Shown here: in pieces, positions 51,436 through 61,700 of the stretch
Layout of the letters: the number at the start of each line of letters is the position of its first letter
Numbering within the stretch: the stretch's first letter is position 1
Assembly: GCF_002019635.1 (NCBI RefSeq)
Contig: NZ_KV917372.1
Coordinates: 186,001 to 250,000 of the forward strand
Direction: 5' to 3'
Length of the DNA stretch: 64,000 nt
From: Metabacillus halosaccharovorans
GTDB lineage: Bacteria > Bacillota > Bacilli > Bacillales > Bacillaceae
Notes under the pieces: generated by a model
Told to the model about the DNA's origin: nothing
What the model saw: only the letters and a program-made list of their open reading frames with translations
Databases searched by the model: none
Made by a program: the position numbers and the translations under genes

Positions 51436-54400
51436 ATGACTCAACAAAAGATCAATAGCCTGATTGAAGATATTATTGCATTGTCGCCAACACAAGAAGG
51501 TATCTTATACCATTGTTTGAAGGAGCCTGAACTTCCACTATATATTAGCCAAGTGATGCTTCAGGTGGAAGGAACAGTGGTAAAGGAACGATTGGAACAG
51601 GCATTGGAAATTGTTTCACAGGAAAATGAATGCTTGAGATCTTTTTTTCGCTGGGAGAAAATCAATCAGCCCGTGCAAATTGTCATGAAAAAGATGGCAG
51701 TCAAAATTGAAGAAGAGGACATTTCCGCATTATCCGCTGCAGAAAAAAAGAACGAAATCGAAATCATTAAAAGGCGAGAACAAAAGAATGGGTTTGATTT
51801 AACAAAAGGACCGTTACTGCGGATAGTCTTATGCCGAGAAGACGTAGGGAAGTACCGTATATTACTGCAATTTCACCATATCATTTTGGATGGCTGGTCA
51901 CTCGGACTGCTGCTTAGTGAATGGTTCCAATCCTATGATCAAATCAACAAAAACGAAATAGTAAAGAAGCAGAATAAACCAAAATATAAATCATACATAA
52001 AATGGCTGCAAAATTACAACCATGAACAAGCAGGGGATTTTTGGAAACAAGAGCTGAACACATTATCAACGTATACAAAATTACCTACCCGTTCATATCG
52101 TAAGCAATTGGACAAGATGATTGAACATGAATGTTTCTCTATGGAAGAAATAATGCCGAAGATTGAAGCTTTTTCCAAAGCCTATGGGGTTACGGTAAAT
52201 GCAGTGATCAATGCTGCTTGGGGGTTAATGCTGCAACGATACAATAACAGTGATGAAGCCATTTTCGGCTTAACTGTTTCGGGACGACCGGAAGAGTTAA
52301 TCGGGGTTGAGCAGATGGTCGGTTTGTTTATCAATACGATTCCTGTGATTGTAAAAAGTGAAGGAAACCTAACAGCGGTTAATTATGTACAAAACGTTCA
52401 TCAGCAATTAGTTCGACACAAAGAAGGCGAACACTTACCACTTAGTGACATCCAATCTGTTTTTCAAAGAAGTGGGACTGAACCACTTTTCAACCATTTC
52501 CTGGTGTTTGAGAATTATCCGCTTGATCAACAACTTTCAGAAGGCAACTATACTGGTTTTACCATTACAGGCTATGAGGAAGCAGAAGTAAATCATTACG
52601 AGTTAACTGTCTCTTTTCTGTTAGCAGGCAAACCGGAATTAAAACTTGATTATCAAGCAGATTTGTTTGATAGGCAGACAATTCAAAAGATGGCAAAGCA
52701 CTTTTTCGTCGTCTTAGATCAGATCACAACACGTCCTGATGAAGTGTTGTCATCTATAGAACTTGTGACAGGAGACGAGAGAAATCAACTCTTACAGAAA
52801 TTTAACCAAACCGAAACATTTTATCATAATCAGGAGAAGACTGTTTATGAATTGTTTGTTCAACAAGCACAAGCAACACCTGAGTTGCCGGCAGTTGTAT
52901 ACAATGATGATCAGATCATTTACCGTGAGTTAGCAGCAAGAGCGGAACATCTTGCAAACCATCTTCAACAACAAGGTGAAGGAGAAGGATCTATCGTGGC
53001 CATTTTGATGGATTGGTCGACAGATATGATAACAGCCATCATGGGAGTGCTTGGTTCAGGTAGTGCATATTTGCCGATAGATCCTCATTATCCTGAGGAA
53101 CGAATTCGATACATTATAAACAATAGTCAAGTCAAAACGATTGTAACGTCTGAACAATACTTGGAAATGGCGGGTAGCATGGCATCATCTACTGTTATTC
53201 TTAATGATGGTAACTGCCAAACTTTCAACAATGAAACAACAAGTAAACAAGAAGAAACAGACAGGAAGGTCGTTAATTTTTCATTAGCATATGTCATTTA
53301 TACATCAGGATCAACTGGACGGCCAAAAGGGGTTATGATCGATCAACAGGCATTTACCGAATTTGTCCTTTGGGCTGTGGAGGAATACGAACATAAAGTT
53401 GGCTATCAAGTATTGTTATCCAACTCTTATGCGTTTGATAGCTCGGTCCAGCAAATTTTTCCGCCTTTAGTTTCAGGGGGAACCTTGCATCTGCTTAACC
53501 CAAATGTCCGTAAAGATGCAAAGCAGTATTTACAATATCTAAAACAACATAAAATTAACAACTTGGATGAAATTCCTGTCGTGATGAACGTGTTGGTGGA
53601 GCAGGCTGAGGAAGAGGATGAAATCCCAGTTTTACCTGCATTAACATCCTTATCCCTAGGAAGTGAATATGTACCAATAAGTCTTGTTCGGAAATGTAAA
53701 AAGTTGCTTAATTCTAATGGGAAAATCATAAACGGATACGGACCTGCCGAAACTACGGTCGAAACATGTACCTATCATTTTGCAGGGGATGATGAAAACG
53801 AAATCTCACTTGTTGGTAAACCCCGCAGCAATTTAACCGTCTATATTCTGGATAAGGATCACAGGTTATGTCCGGTTGGTGTTCCTGGTGAAATTTGTGT
53901 TAGCGGAATCGGTTTATCAAAAGGGTATCTGAATCAATCAGAACTAACGGATGAGCGGTTCATTCCAAATCCATTCAGTGATGTTCCTGGAGTCAAAATG
54001 TACAAGACAGGTGATGCCGGCCAGTGGTTGCCTGATGGGAATGTTCAATATATTGGCAGAATTGATAATCAAGTCAAGATTCGCGGATACCGCGTTGAAC
54101 CTGGTGAGATTGAAGATGCGCTGCTTCAACATCCTTTGATATTGGATGCTGTCGTGGTCGTACAAGGAAACAAGCAGAATCATCCAGTCCTTTGTGCGTT
54201 TCTGAAATCTGCCAAGAAGCCTGAAATACGTGAACTGAAAACATTTTTGGGATCCAATTTACCGGACTATATGATTCCAGCCTTTTATCAATATGTTGAA
54301 GAGTATCCAAAGACACCTAATGGAAAAATAAACCGTCAAGCACTTGAGCAATTTGAAATTGAACAAGATCAAGGAAACCAAGACAATAGTTTGCCACGTC

Positions 54401-57400
54401 ATGAGTTGGACAGCAAACTTGTTGAAATTTGGAAAAGTATCCTAAACCAACCTAGTATCGGGATCCATTCTAACTTTTTTGAACTTGGTGGTAACTCCAT
54501 TCAGCTAATGAGGATCTATAGCAAGATAAAGAAAGAAATGCCGGATATTTCACTAGAAATAAGTGATTTCTTCACTTATCATACGATAGCTGAATTGTCA
54601 GATTATTTAGCGGAGCCAACTAAGAATAGCGGAACGGAATCCCTTGATTTTGTTAAGGATCAGCAAAATAACGAGATGAATAACAAAGATATCGCGATTA
54701 TCGGGATAGGAATACGCTTACCGGGCATAACTGGACCTGACTCTTTCTGGGAGTTGCTGAAAGAGGGCCGAGAAACAATAAAAGAAATCCCGCAATCTAG
54801 AAAAAAATTAGATCCAACAGGATATAAAGGAAAGAACTATTTACGGTACGGCTACCTAGAGGGAATTGATGAGTTTGACCCTCAGTTTTTTGATATTTCT
54901 CCAAAGATCGCAAAATATATGGAGCCTAATCAAAGAATAATGCTTGAGACAACATATCATACTTTGGAAGATGCGGGTTATACTCGTGAACAAGTAAAAA
55001 ATCGTTCAGTTGGTGTCTTTATGGGGGCTGTACTGCCAACTTATCATCAATATTTAGACGTAAAGATAGATGAATTGTTTGCTAGTAACCTTCCGGCCAA
55101 TTTAGCAGGACGCTTGTCATACCATTTTGGATTTAATGGACCTTCTTTAGTCATAGATACGGCATGTTCATCTTCTTTAGTTGCTTTACACACTGCCATA
55201 CAATCATTACGAAACAAGGAATGTGAAATGGCAATGGTAGGCGGTATTCATTTGGATATTTCACCTGTAAACCGTGAAGAAGCGATGGAATCCAGTATCG
55301 TATCACCAACAGAAAGCTGCAAGCCATTTAGTGATGAAGCAGATGGAACTATTGGGGGAGAAGGGTGCATCTGTGTACTCCTTAAACCAGTTGAGCAGGC
55401 TTTACATGATCATGACAGGATCTACTCTGTTATTAAAGGAAGTGCAGTTGTTCAGGATGGTGCCAGATCAAACGGCATCACATCACCAAGTCCTGATGCA
55501 CAAGCAGAAACATTGCTGCATGCGTGGAAGGATGCGGGTATCGATCCATCTACGATTTCCTATATTGAAGCACATGGAACTGGAACGAAGCTTGGCGATC
55601 CAATTGAAATCAAAGGTATTCAAAAAGCATACCAATCTTATACCGATCAGAACCAATTTATCGGCCTCGGATCGGTTAAATCGAATATAGGTCATTTGGA
55701 TAGTGCTGCAGGATTAGCAGGCTTGGCAAAAACGGCCCTAAGCTTGAAACATAATCTAATCCCGGCAACCCTTCATGCATCCAGTTTAAATTCGTTTATT
55801 CATTTTGAACAATCACCTGTTTTTGTTAATAGCGAATTACGTCCTCTAAAATCACAAAGCACTCACCCTGCGAGAGCCGGAGTTAGTTCCTTTGGATTAA
55901 GTGGAACAAATGTACATGTCGTGTTGGAAAAGTTTGAAACAACATCATCGGAAACAGTTGAAGTGAAAACGGACCATGACAAAGGTCCATATCTGATTAC
56001 AGTGTCAGAATCTTCCGAACGTTTATTAACAAAGAAAATTGATGATCTTCATACGTATTTGGAAGAAAGGAATGATCTTCTCCTTCAAGATCTCAGTTAC
56101 TCGCTAAATTGCCGTCGAAGTCAACATCGTTATAGGTTTTCAACGATTGTTCAAAATGTATCAGAATTGAGTAACAAGCTGGTGATGATGACAAATGCAG
56201 ATATATATGAGACGAAACAGCCAAAACCTGTAACCGTATTGTTGCAAGATTATGAAGAGGGTTCCGAAAAATTGTTCGCAGAATTATGTCAATCAGGTCT
56301 CTTAAGCAGCGAAGAGGTCGAAGAATTCAATAAATATATAGCGAATTATTCTGATCAAGATTATTTACAACGAATAGTAAGTTATCTTTCCTTTTTGATC
56401 GGTATAACAAAGCTGCTTAGCCGAATTGGATTAAACTTTTCCGTGACTGGATTAGGAGTTGGAGCTGCAGCTGCTGATATTCTCGATGGATCGACAACGT
56501 TCGCAGACATAGTGAAAAACATAAATAAATATGAAATTGATGCATTGATAAGACATGAAATTAAAAAAGAAGATACCATTCTTTCGGTCGGTTTACGTCC
56601 ATCTGAGGAGCTCTATTTAGACGAACAGAATGAAGGGAAGATCGATGTCTTTCCATTAGAAAAAGGAAAGGCTAGCTTTCTAACTACTCTTTCTCATCTT
56701 TACCAAACAGGACATAATTTGTCATTTGAGGCAATTCAATCCGGCAATGTCATCTCACTACCAGTCTATCCATTTGTGCGTAAATCGTATTGGTTTGATA
56801 TGAGTCAAGTGAGAAATAAAACCAAAAATATGACTCATGTTTCAAAAAATGAAACAAAAGAAGAAGATCCTTTACTACATCAATTGGTATGGACCCCTGT
56901 TGAATTAATTAAAGAAAAAAAACGGAAAATCGATGGATCTATTTTAATTGCCGGTCATAATGATGTTTTGCAAAATAGGCTTGCTGAAAGGTTACGAAAT
57001 GACGGTTTAACAGTCGTAAAAATCAACTATGGAACCCGATTTAATCAACTAAACGAAGAAGAGTTTGAGATTAATATTCTTAACCCTCTAGATTTGGAAA
57101 ACGTGTTAAATGTACTGGAGAAAGACGGCCATAAAATAGGTGCTTATGTCCGCTTGCCAGATCATAACCTGATTGTAAATAGTCAAGATCCGATCTATAG
57201 ACTTCCTGGGCAGTTCGCTTCAATAGTAGACCAGCATGTACAACCTGTGTCAGATCTAGGAAAACAGTTAGGGTTGAGATCAAAGGAAAAACCGATCTTT
57301 ATGTTTCAACTCACCCTTAATACCGACAAAATAGTTCCAGGAGATACTCCTGTAAATCCGCTGCAAAGTTTTACAGTATCACTTAACCGGAATCTCAATC

Positions 57401-58704
57401 AGGAATATGAACAGTTAAACGCTTATTGCATTGATTTTTCTGAGAATGAACAATCACCAGAGATGATTGCTGATTGCATGTATGAAGAGGTGATTTGGGA
57501 GCAGGAATTGAAGGAATCTGCTTATCGCAGTGGTATTCGCTATGTGAAACAGTTACAAAGACAAAAGATCACGGTTCCTCCGAGGGAATTTTTCCGGAAT
57601 GACGGAATATACCTTGTCACAGGTGGTACAGGTGGAATTGGTATGGAAATCTGCCATTCAATCGCAACAAACATACATGCTACCCTTCTAATCCTTGGAA
57701 GGACTGAACATGAAAAGTTAAATCAATCCCAGCTTGACTCTTTAAATCAATTATCAGATATGGGAGCAAAAGTCGAATACTATACAACAGATATAGCGGA
57801 TTACGAAAGTTTGCGTTTAGTTATTGAACAGATTAAGACAACTTACGGGAGAGTAGACGGAGTTATTCATACAGCCGGTTTGAAAGGGAAGCGTGTGTCA
57901 CTTCAAGATGCCACACTTGATGACTTCCATGAAGTCTATGACGCAAAAGTATATGGCACAGTTTTTCTGGATCTGTTACTGAGTGATCAGATGCTCGATT
58001 TCTTCTTTTTATTTTCGTCTGTTGATGCGGTATTGCCAGAAGCGAATCAAAGTCCATATTCAAGTGCGAATTATTTTATGGATCAATATGCTCTAAAACA
58101 AAGGCAATATGGACGGAATTTCATTTCCATTCAATGGGGCGGTTGGCAGTTAACAGGAATGGGAAAAGCAGCAACAGAAGTTAATGACCAATCCATGATT
58201 CATAACATCAAACGATTATCACCACTAATCCTAGGTTTTGATCCGAAGATTGGTGTAGCTGCTTTCCATAAATTGCTAAGGACGAAATCAAGCCATACTC
58301 TAGTTACAGGATTCAACAGTCAGGATTTGGAAGAAGTAAAAAACATTGCCTTTTTTGAACTGTCAAAAGAACTACAGGATGACATGCAACAACCAGTTGA
58401 ACAGACGAGCACTAGTGAATCGATTGAAGAAATTAGGAGTTTTGTTGCGACTACTTGGACCAATGTATTGGAATTAGAAGAAGAGCCTGATATACATGAA
58501 AACTATTTTTCCTTTGGCGGGGATTCCATACAAGGAATCGATATTGCCTACGAATTATCACAAAAGTACCAACTTCAGCTTGATGCAAATATATTGTTTC
58601 AACATGATACGATCGATTCTCTTAGCCGGTTTGTTCATAGTCAAGTAAATATGCCGAAATCTAAAGAAACGATCAGTTCCATTCCTAAAGCAACACCTTT
58701 ATGA
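51436..58704 (+). CDS. Hybrid NRPS-PKS, C-A-PCP-KS-(degenerate AT)-KR-PCP
   Basis: A 2422-residue assembly-line protein. The condensation domain has H147-H-I-I-L-D152-G. The adenylation domain (about 470-980) has YVIYTSGSTGRPKGVM and NGYGPAETTV; its pocket reads roughly D-S-Q-D-S-G-G-V-E. Carrier S1021 (ELGGNSIQL) follows. The ketosynthase (1085-1510) keeps Cys1244 (DTACSSS), His1380 (EAHGTGT) and His1420 (SNIGHLD). The region 1540-1790 looks like an acyltransferase with the usual LPVYPFVRKSYW end, but GHSxGE is replaced by GLGVGA at 1672-1677, so it should be inactive. The ketoreductase has TGGTGGIG (2062-2069) and Ser2195/Tyr2208/Asn2212. A carrier (S2364) ends the protein. AAGGGAGGGTAG precedes the ATG. 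Confidence 0.93.
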   Translation: MTQQKINSLIEDIIALSPTQEGILYHCLKEPELPLYISQVMLQVEGTVVKERLEQALEIVSQENECLRSFFRWEKINQPVQIVMKKMAVKIEEEDISALSAAEKKNEIEIIKRREQKNGFDLTKGPLLRIVLCREDVGKYRILLQFHHIILDGWSLGLLLSEWFQSYDQINKNEIVKKQNKPKYKSYIKWLQNYNHEQAGDFWKQELNTLSTYTKLPTRSYRKQLDKMIEHECFSMEEIMPKIEAFSKAYGVTVNAVINAAWGLMLQRYNNSDEAIFGLTVSGRPEELIGVEQMVGLFINTIPVIVKSEGNLTAVNYVQNVHQQLVRHKEGEHLPLSDIQSVFQRSGTEPLFNHFLVFENYPLDQQLSEGNYTGFTITGYEEAEVNHYELTVSFLLAGKPELKLDYQADLFDRQTIQKMAKHFFVVLDQITTRPDEVLSSIELVTGDERNQLLQKFNQTETFYHNQEKTVYELFVQQAQATPELPAVVYNDDQIIYRELAARAEHLANHLQQQGEGEGSIVAILMDWSTDMITAIMGVLGSGSAYLPIDPHYPEERIRYIINNSQVKTIVTSEQYLEMAGSMASSTVILNDGNCQTFNNETTSKQEETDRKVVNFSLAYVIYTSGSTGRPKGVMIDQQAFTEFVLWAVEEYEHKVGYQVLLSNSYAFDSSVQQIFPPLVSGGTLHLLNPNVRKDAKQYLQYLKQHKINNLDEIPVVMNVLVEQAEEEDEIPVLPALTSLSLGSEYVPISLVRKCKKLLNSNGKIINGYGPAETTVETCTYHFAGDDENEISLVGKPRSNLTVYILDKDHRLCPVGVPGEICVSGIGLSKGYLNQSELTDERFIPNPFSDVPGVKMYKTGDAGQWLPDGNVQYIGRIDNQVKIRGYRVEPGEIEDALLQHPLILDAVVVVQGNKQNHPVLCAFLKSAKKPEIRELKTFLGSNLPDYMIPAFYQYVEEYPKTPNGKINRQALEQFEIEQDQGNQDNSLPRHELDSKLVEIWKSILNQPSIGIHSNFFELGGNSIQLMRIYSKIKKEMPDISLEISDFFTYHTIAELSDYLAEPTKNSGTESLDFVKDQQNNEMNNKDIAIIGIGIRLPGITGPDSFWELLKEGRETIKEIPQSRKKLDPTGYKGKNYLRYGYLEGIDEFDPQFFDISPKIAKYMEPNQRIMLETTYHTLEDAGYTREQVKNRSVGVFMGAVLPTYHQYLDVKIDELFASNLPANLAGRLSYHFGFNGPSLVIDTACSSSLVALHTAIQSLRNKECEMAMVGGIHLDISPVNREEAMESSIVSPTESCKPFSDEADGTIGGEGCICVLLKPVEQALHDHDRIYSVIKGSAVVQDGARSNGITSPSPDAQAETLLHAWKDAGIDPSTISYIEAHGTGTKLGDPIEIKGIQKAYQSYTDQNQFIGLGSVKSNIGHLDSAAGLAGLAKTALSLKHNLIPATLHASSLNSFIHFEQSPVFVNSELRPLKSQSTHPARAGVSSFGLSGTNVHVVLEKFETTSSETVEVKTDHDKGPYLITVSESSERLLTKKIDDLHTYLEERNDLLLQDLSYSLNCRRSQHRYRFSTIVQNVSELSNKLVMMTNADIYETKQPKPVTVLLQDYEEGSEKLFAELCQSGLLSSEEVEEFNKYIANYSDQDYLQRIVSYLSFLIGITKLLSRIGLNFSVTGLGVGAAAADILDGSTTFADIVKNINKYEIDALIRHEIKKEDTILSVGLRPSEELYLDEQNEGKIDVFPLEKGKASFLTTLSHLYQTGHNLSFEAIQSGNVISLPVYPFVRKSYWFDMSQVRNKTKNMTHVSKNETKEEDPLLHQLVWTPVELIKEKKRKIDGSILIAGHNDVLQNRLAERLRNDGLTVVKINYGTRFNQLNEEEFEINILNPLDLENVLNVLEKDGHKIGAYVRLPDHNLIVNSQDPIYRLPGQFASIVDQHVQPVSDLGKQLGLRSKEKPIFMFQLTLNTDKIVPGDTPVNPLQSFTVSLNRNLNQEYEQLNAYCIDFSENEQSPEMIADCMYEEVIWEQELKESAYRSGIRYVKQLQRQKITVPPREFFRNDGIYLVTGGTGGIGMEICHSIATNIHATLLILGRTEHEKLNQSQLDSLNQLSDMGAKVEYYTTDIADYESLRLVIEQIKTTYGRVDGVIHTAGLKGKRVSLQDATLDDFHEVYDAKVYGTVFLDLLLSDQMLDFFFLFSSVDAVLPEANQSPYSSANYFMDQYALKQRQYGRNFISIQWGGWQLTGMGKAATEVNDQSMIHNIKRLSPLILGFDPKIGVAAFHKLLRTKSSHTLVTGFNSQDLEEVKNIAFFELSKELQDDMQQPVEQTSTSESIEEIRSFVATTWTNVLELEEEPDIHENYFSFGGDSIQGIDIAYELSQKYQLQLDANILFQHDTIDSLSRFVHSQVNMPKSKETISSIPKATPL

Positions 58705-58746
58705 AACGAGAGTGACAAGTAATAGCAAGGAAAGGAAGTTCACAAG

Positions 58747-61700
58747 ATGAAAACACAAACTGACCAAACTTTCGATAAATATGAAGTCTCTCATACTCAA
58801 AAGCGTTTTTGGTTCTTGGACCAGTTTGACTATTCCAATGATGAATCGATCCGTTCAATGTCAAATGTTTCAACGGTGTTTACCCTTACCGGACAATTGG
58901 ACGTTTCCATCTTTCAAAAAACGATTCAAGATCTTACAGACCGGCATCAATCGCTGCGAACGTGTTTCAAAGAAGAAAATGGAACTCCCTTGCAGCTTGT
59001 TTTTCAAAAATTAGACATATCAGTACCTGTTAAAGTAGTGAATCCTGATCAACCAGAAGTCCAAGTGGAACAATGGATCCAAGAAGAATTAACTACACCT
59101 TTCGATCTTAGAGAGGCTCCATTGGTAAGAGTATTGCTATACAAGCTTTCCACCGAAAAACATGTATGCTTAATCGTTGCACACCATAGCATTGCTGATG
59201 GATTGGCACTTGACATTATCCTTTCAGAGTTAATGGCTTTGTACCGTGCGAATGTAAACATGATGACAAATCCGCTCCCTGAACCGAACATTCAATATAG
59301 TGATTATGCCCATTGGCATAATAGCATGTTACATCCGTCAACAGGTGAACTTGGAGACCAAAGGGAGTTTTGGTTGAATACATTAGCAGGTGAGCTTCCT
59401 GATCTAAACTTTCCACTAGATCGTCAACGTGAAAAAGAAAGGTCTTATAAGGGAGCGGCCGTTCCATTAGTTATTGAAGGCGAATGGCTCACAAACTTAA
59501 AAAAAGCGTGTGAACGATTGGATGTCAGTGTCTATATGTTTTTGCTTGGAGTTATGAATGTGCTCCTCGCAAAATATACCCGCAATGATGACATAATTGT
59601 CGGAACTTCGTTTTCCGGCCGATTCCATCCTGAACTTAAGTCTGTGATTGGCAGCTTTATCAATACGCTGCCGGTCCGCAATCAGGTAAAAGGAGAAGAA
59701 ACATTTCATCAGTTTGTGCAACAAATCAAAAAAGTTGTGTTAGGAATCCAGGAAAATCAAGCATATCCTTTTGATAAAATCGTTGAAGATTTAGGAGTAC
59801 AACGAAACAGCAGCAGACACCCAGTCTATGATGTTCTTTTTGAAATGCATACCCTGCATTCCGATGAAAAAGATGTGAGGGAAATAGTACCTGGTTTGTC
59901 GATCTCATTTGAACATTCACTTAATACAATCCGTTACTCTCCGTTTGATTTCGCTTTTGAATTGTTTCAAAAGGAAGGAAAGATCGAAGGGTATATTCAA
60001 TACGCAACAAGCTTGTTCGATCAAGAGACAATGGAAAAATTGGGCAATCATTTTCTAAAGCTTGTTCAACAGGCAATCGAACAACCTGACAAACCAATTT
60101 GTCACATGGACATGCTCTCAGATCAAGAACGAAACCAAATTTTGAATGATTTTAATCACTTAACAATGGATTTCCCAGTACATGCATCGTTTCCTAAGCT
60201 GTTTGAAGAAATGGTACGTAAAATGCCGGATCGTTATGCTGTTTCTTACCTAGATGAAAAGGTAACCTATAAAGAATTGAATGAAAGAGCTAACCGATTA
60301 GCCCATTTCCTTATCAGTCAAGGTGTCAATTCGGGTGATATAGTCGCAGTTATGAGTGAGCGTAATATTTTTTGGTTAACATCTTTACTGGCCATATTTA
60401 AGTGTGGTGCGGTTTATGTACCAATTGATCCGAACCTTCCTGACGAACGAGTGATGTATGTTTTGAACGATAGCGCCACAACATGTCTAATTACTCAAGA
60501 ATCATTTGTAGAACGAGTTGTTGCATTAGACACAGCTAAAATAGAAACAGTTGTTTGTCCTGATATGTTCGGGCATGAACTACATGATTTAGCTAAAACT
60601 CACGAGCTTGTTACAGGTCAACAAATCTTAGCTTTTTCGTCAGATGATCCTGAACTGGAGATACGTTCCGATCAACCTGCATATATGATTTATACGTCTG
60701 GTTCAACCGGAAATCCAAAGGGAGCGATCGTGCGACATAACGGGATGATCAATCATCTCTATTGCAAAATAGACAGTTTGCAATTAACACAGGAAGATAT
60801 TGTTGGACAAAATGCATCCATTAGCTTTGATGTATCAATCTGGCAATCATTAGTTGCACTTCTTGCCGGTGGAGAAACATCCCTTATTACATTTGAAGCA
60901 GGCCGTGATCAGGCGTTGCTATTTGAACATTTACGCACACATCATATTACTGTAATTGAAACCGTACCATCTTTGCTATATGCATTCTTAGATACAGTTA
61001 ATGGCATGAAAGAGCACGAACGCAGTCTTCCCAATTTGCGTTGGATGATTACAAATGGGGAGGAACTCCCAAGTAAATTAGTGACAAGCTGGTTTGAAAT
61101 GTTTTCTGATATCCCATTGATTAACGCATATGGTCCGACTGAATGCTCTGATGATGTTACACAGCATGTCATGAGGAAAGAAGAGAATAATGAGCAAAAA
61201 AATACGCGCATACCAATAGGCAAGCCTCTTCCAAATATGCGTTTGTATATTGTGGATCAATTTAATCAATTAGCGCCTATCGGAGTTAAAGGTGAAATCT
61301 TGATCGCAGGCATAGGGGTAGGCAAAGGATATTGGAAAAATGAAAATTTGACTGAACAGAAATTTATCGATAACCCATTTGCACTGCAAGACAATGAAAA
61401 AACAGCATACCGGACTGGTGACCTGGGTTGTTGGTTACCGGATGGAAGTCTTGAGTTTACAAGCAGAATCGATTTTCAGGTAAAAATACGTGGGTTCAGA
61501 ATTGAGCTTGGAGAAGTGGAAGCAACAATCAACCAACATGAGCAAGTTAGTGAAGCAGCCGTTATTGTCAAAAAACAAAATAACGGAGATTCCATTTTAA
61601 TTGCATTTTATACAAGCAAGCACCAACTGGAATCAAATCAGCTGCGAAGCTATTTGCAGGAAAAGCTTCCTTATTATATGGTACCTGCAATCAATATCAA

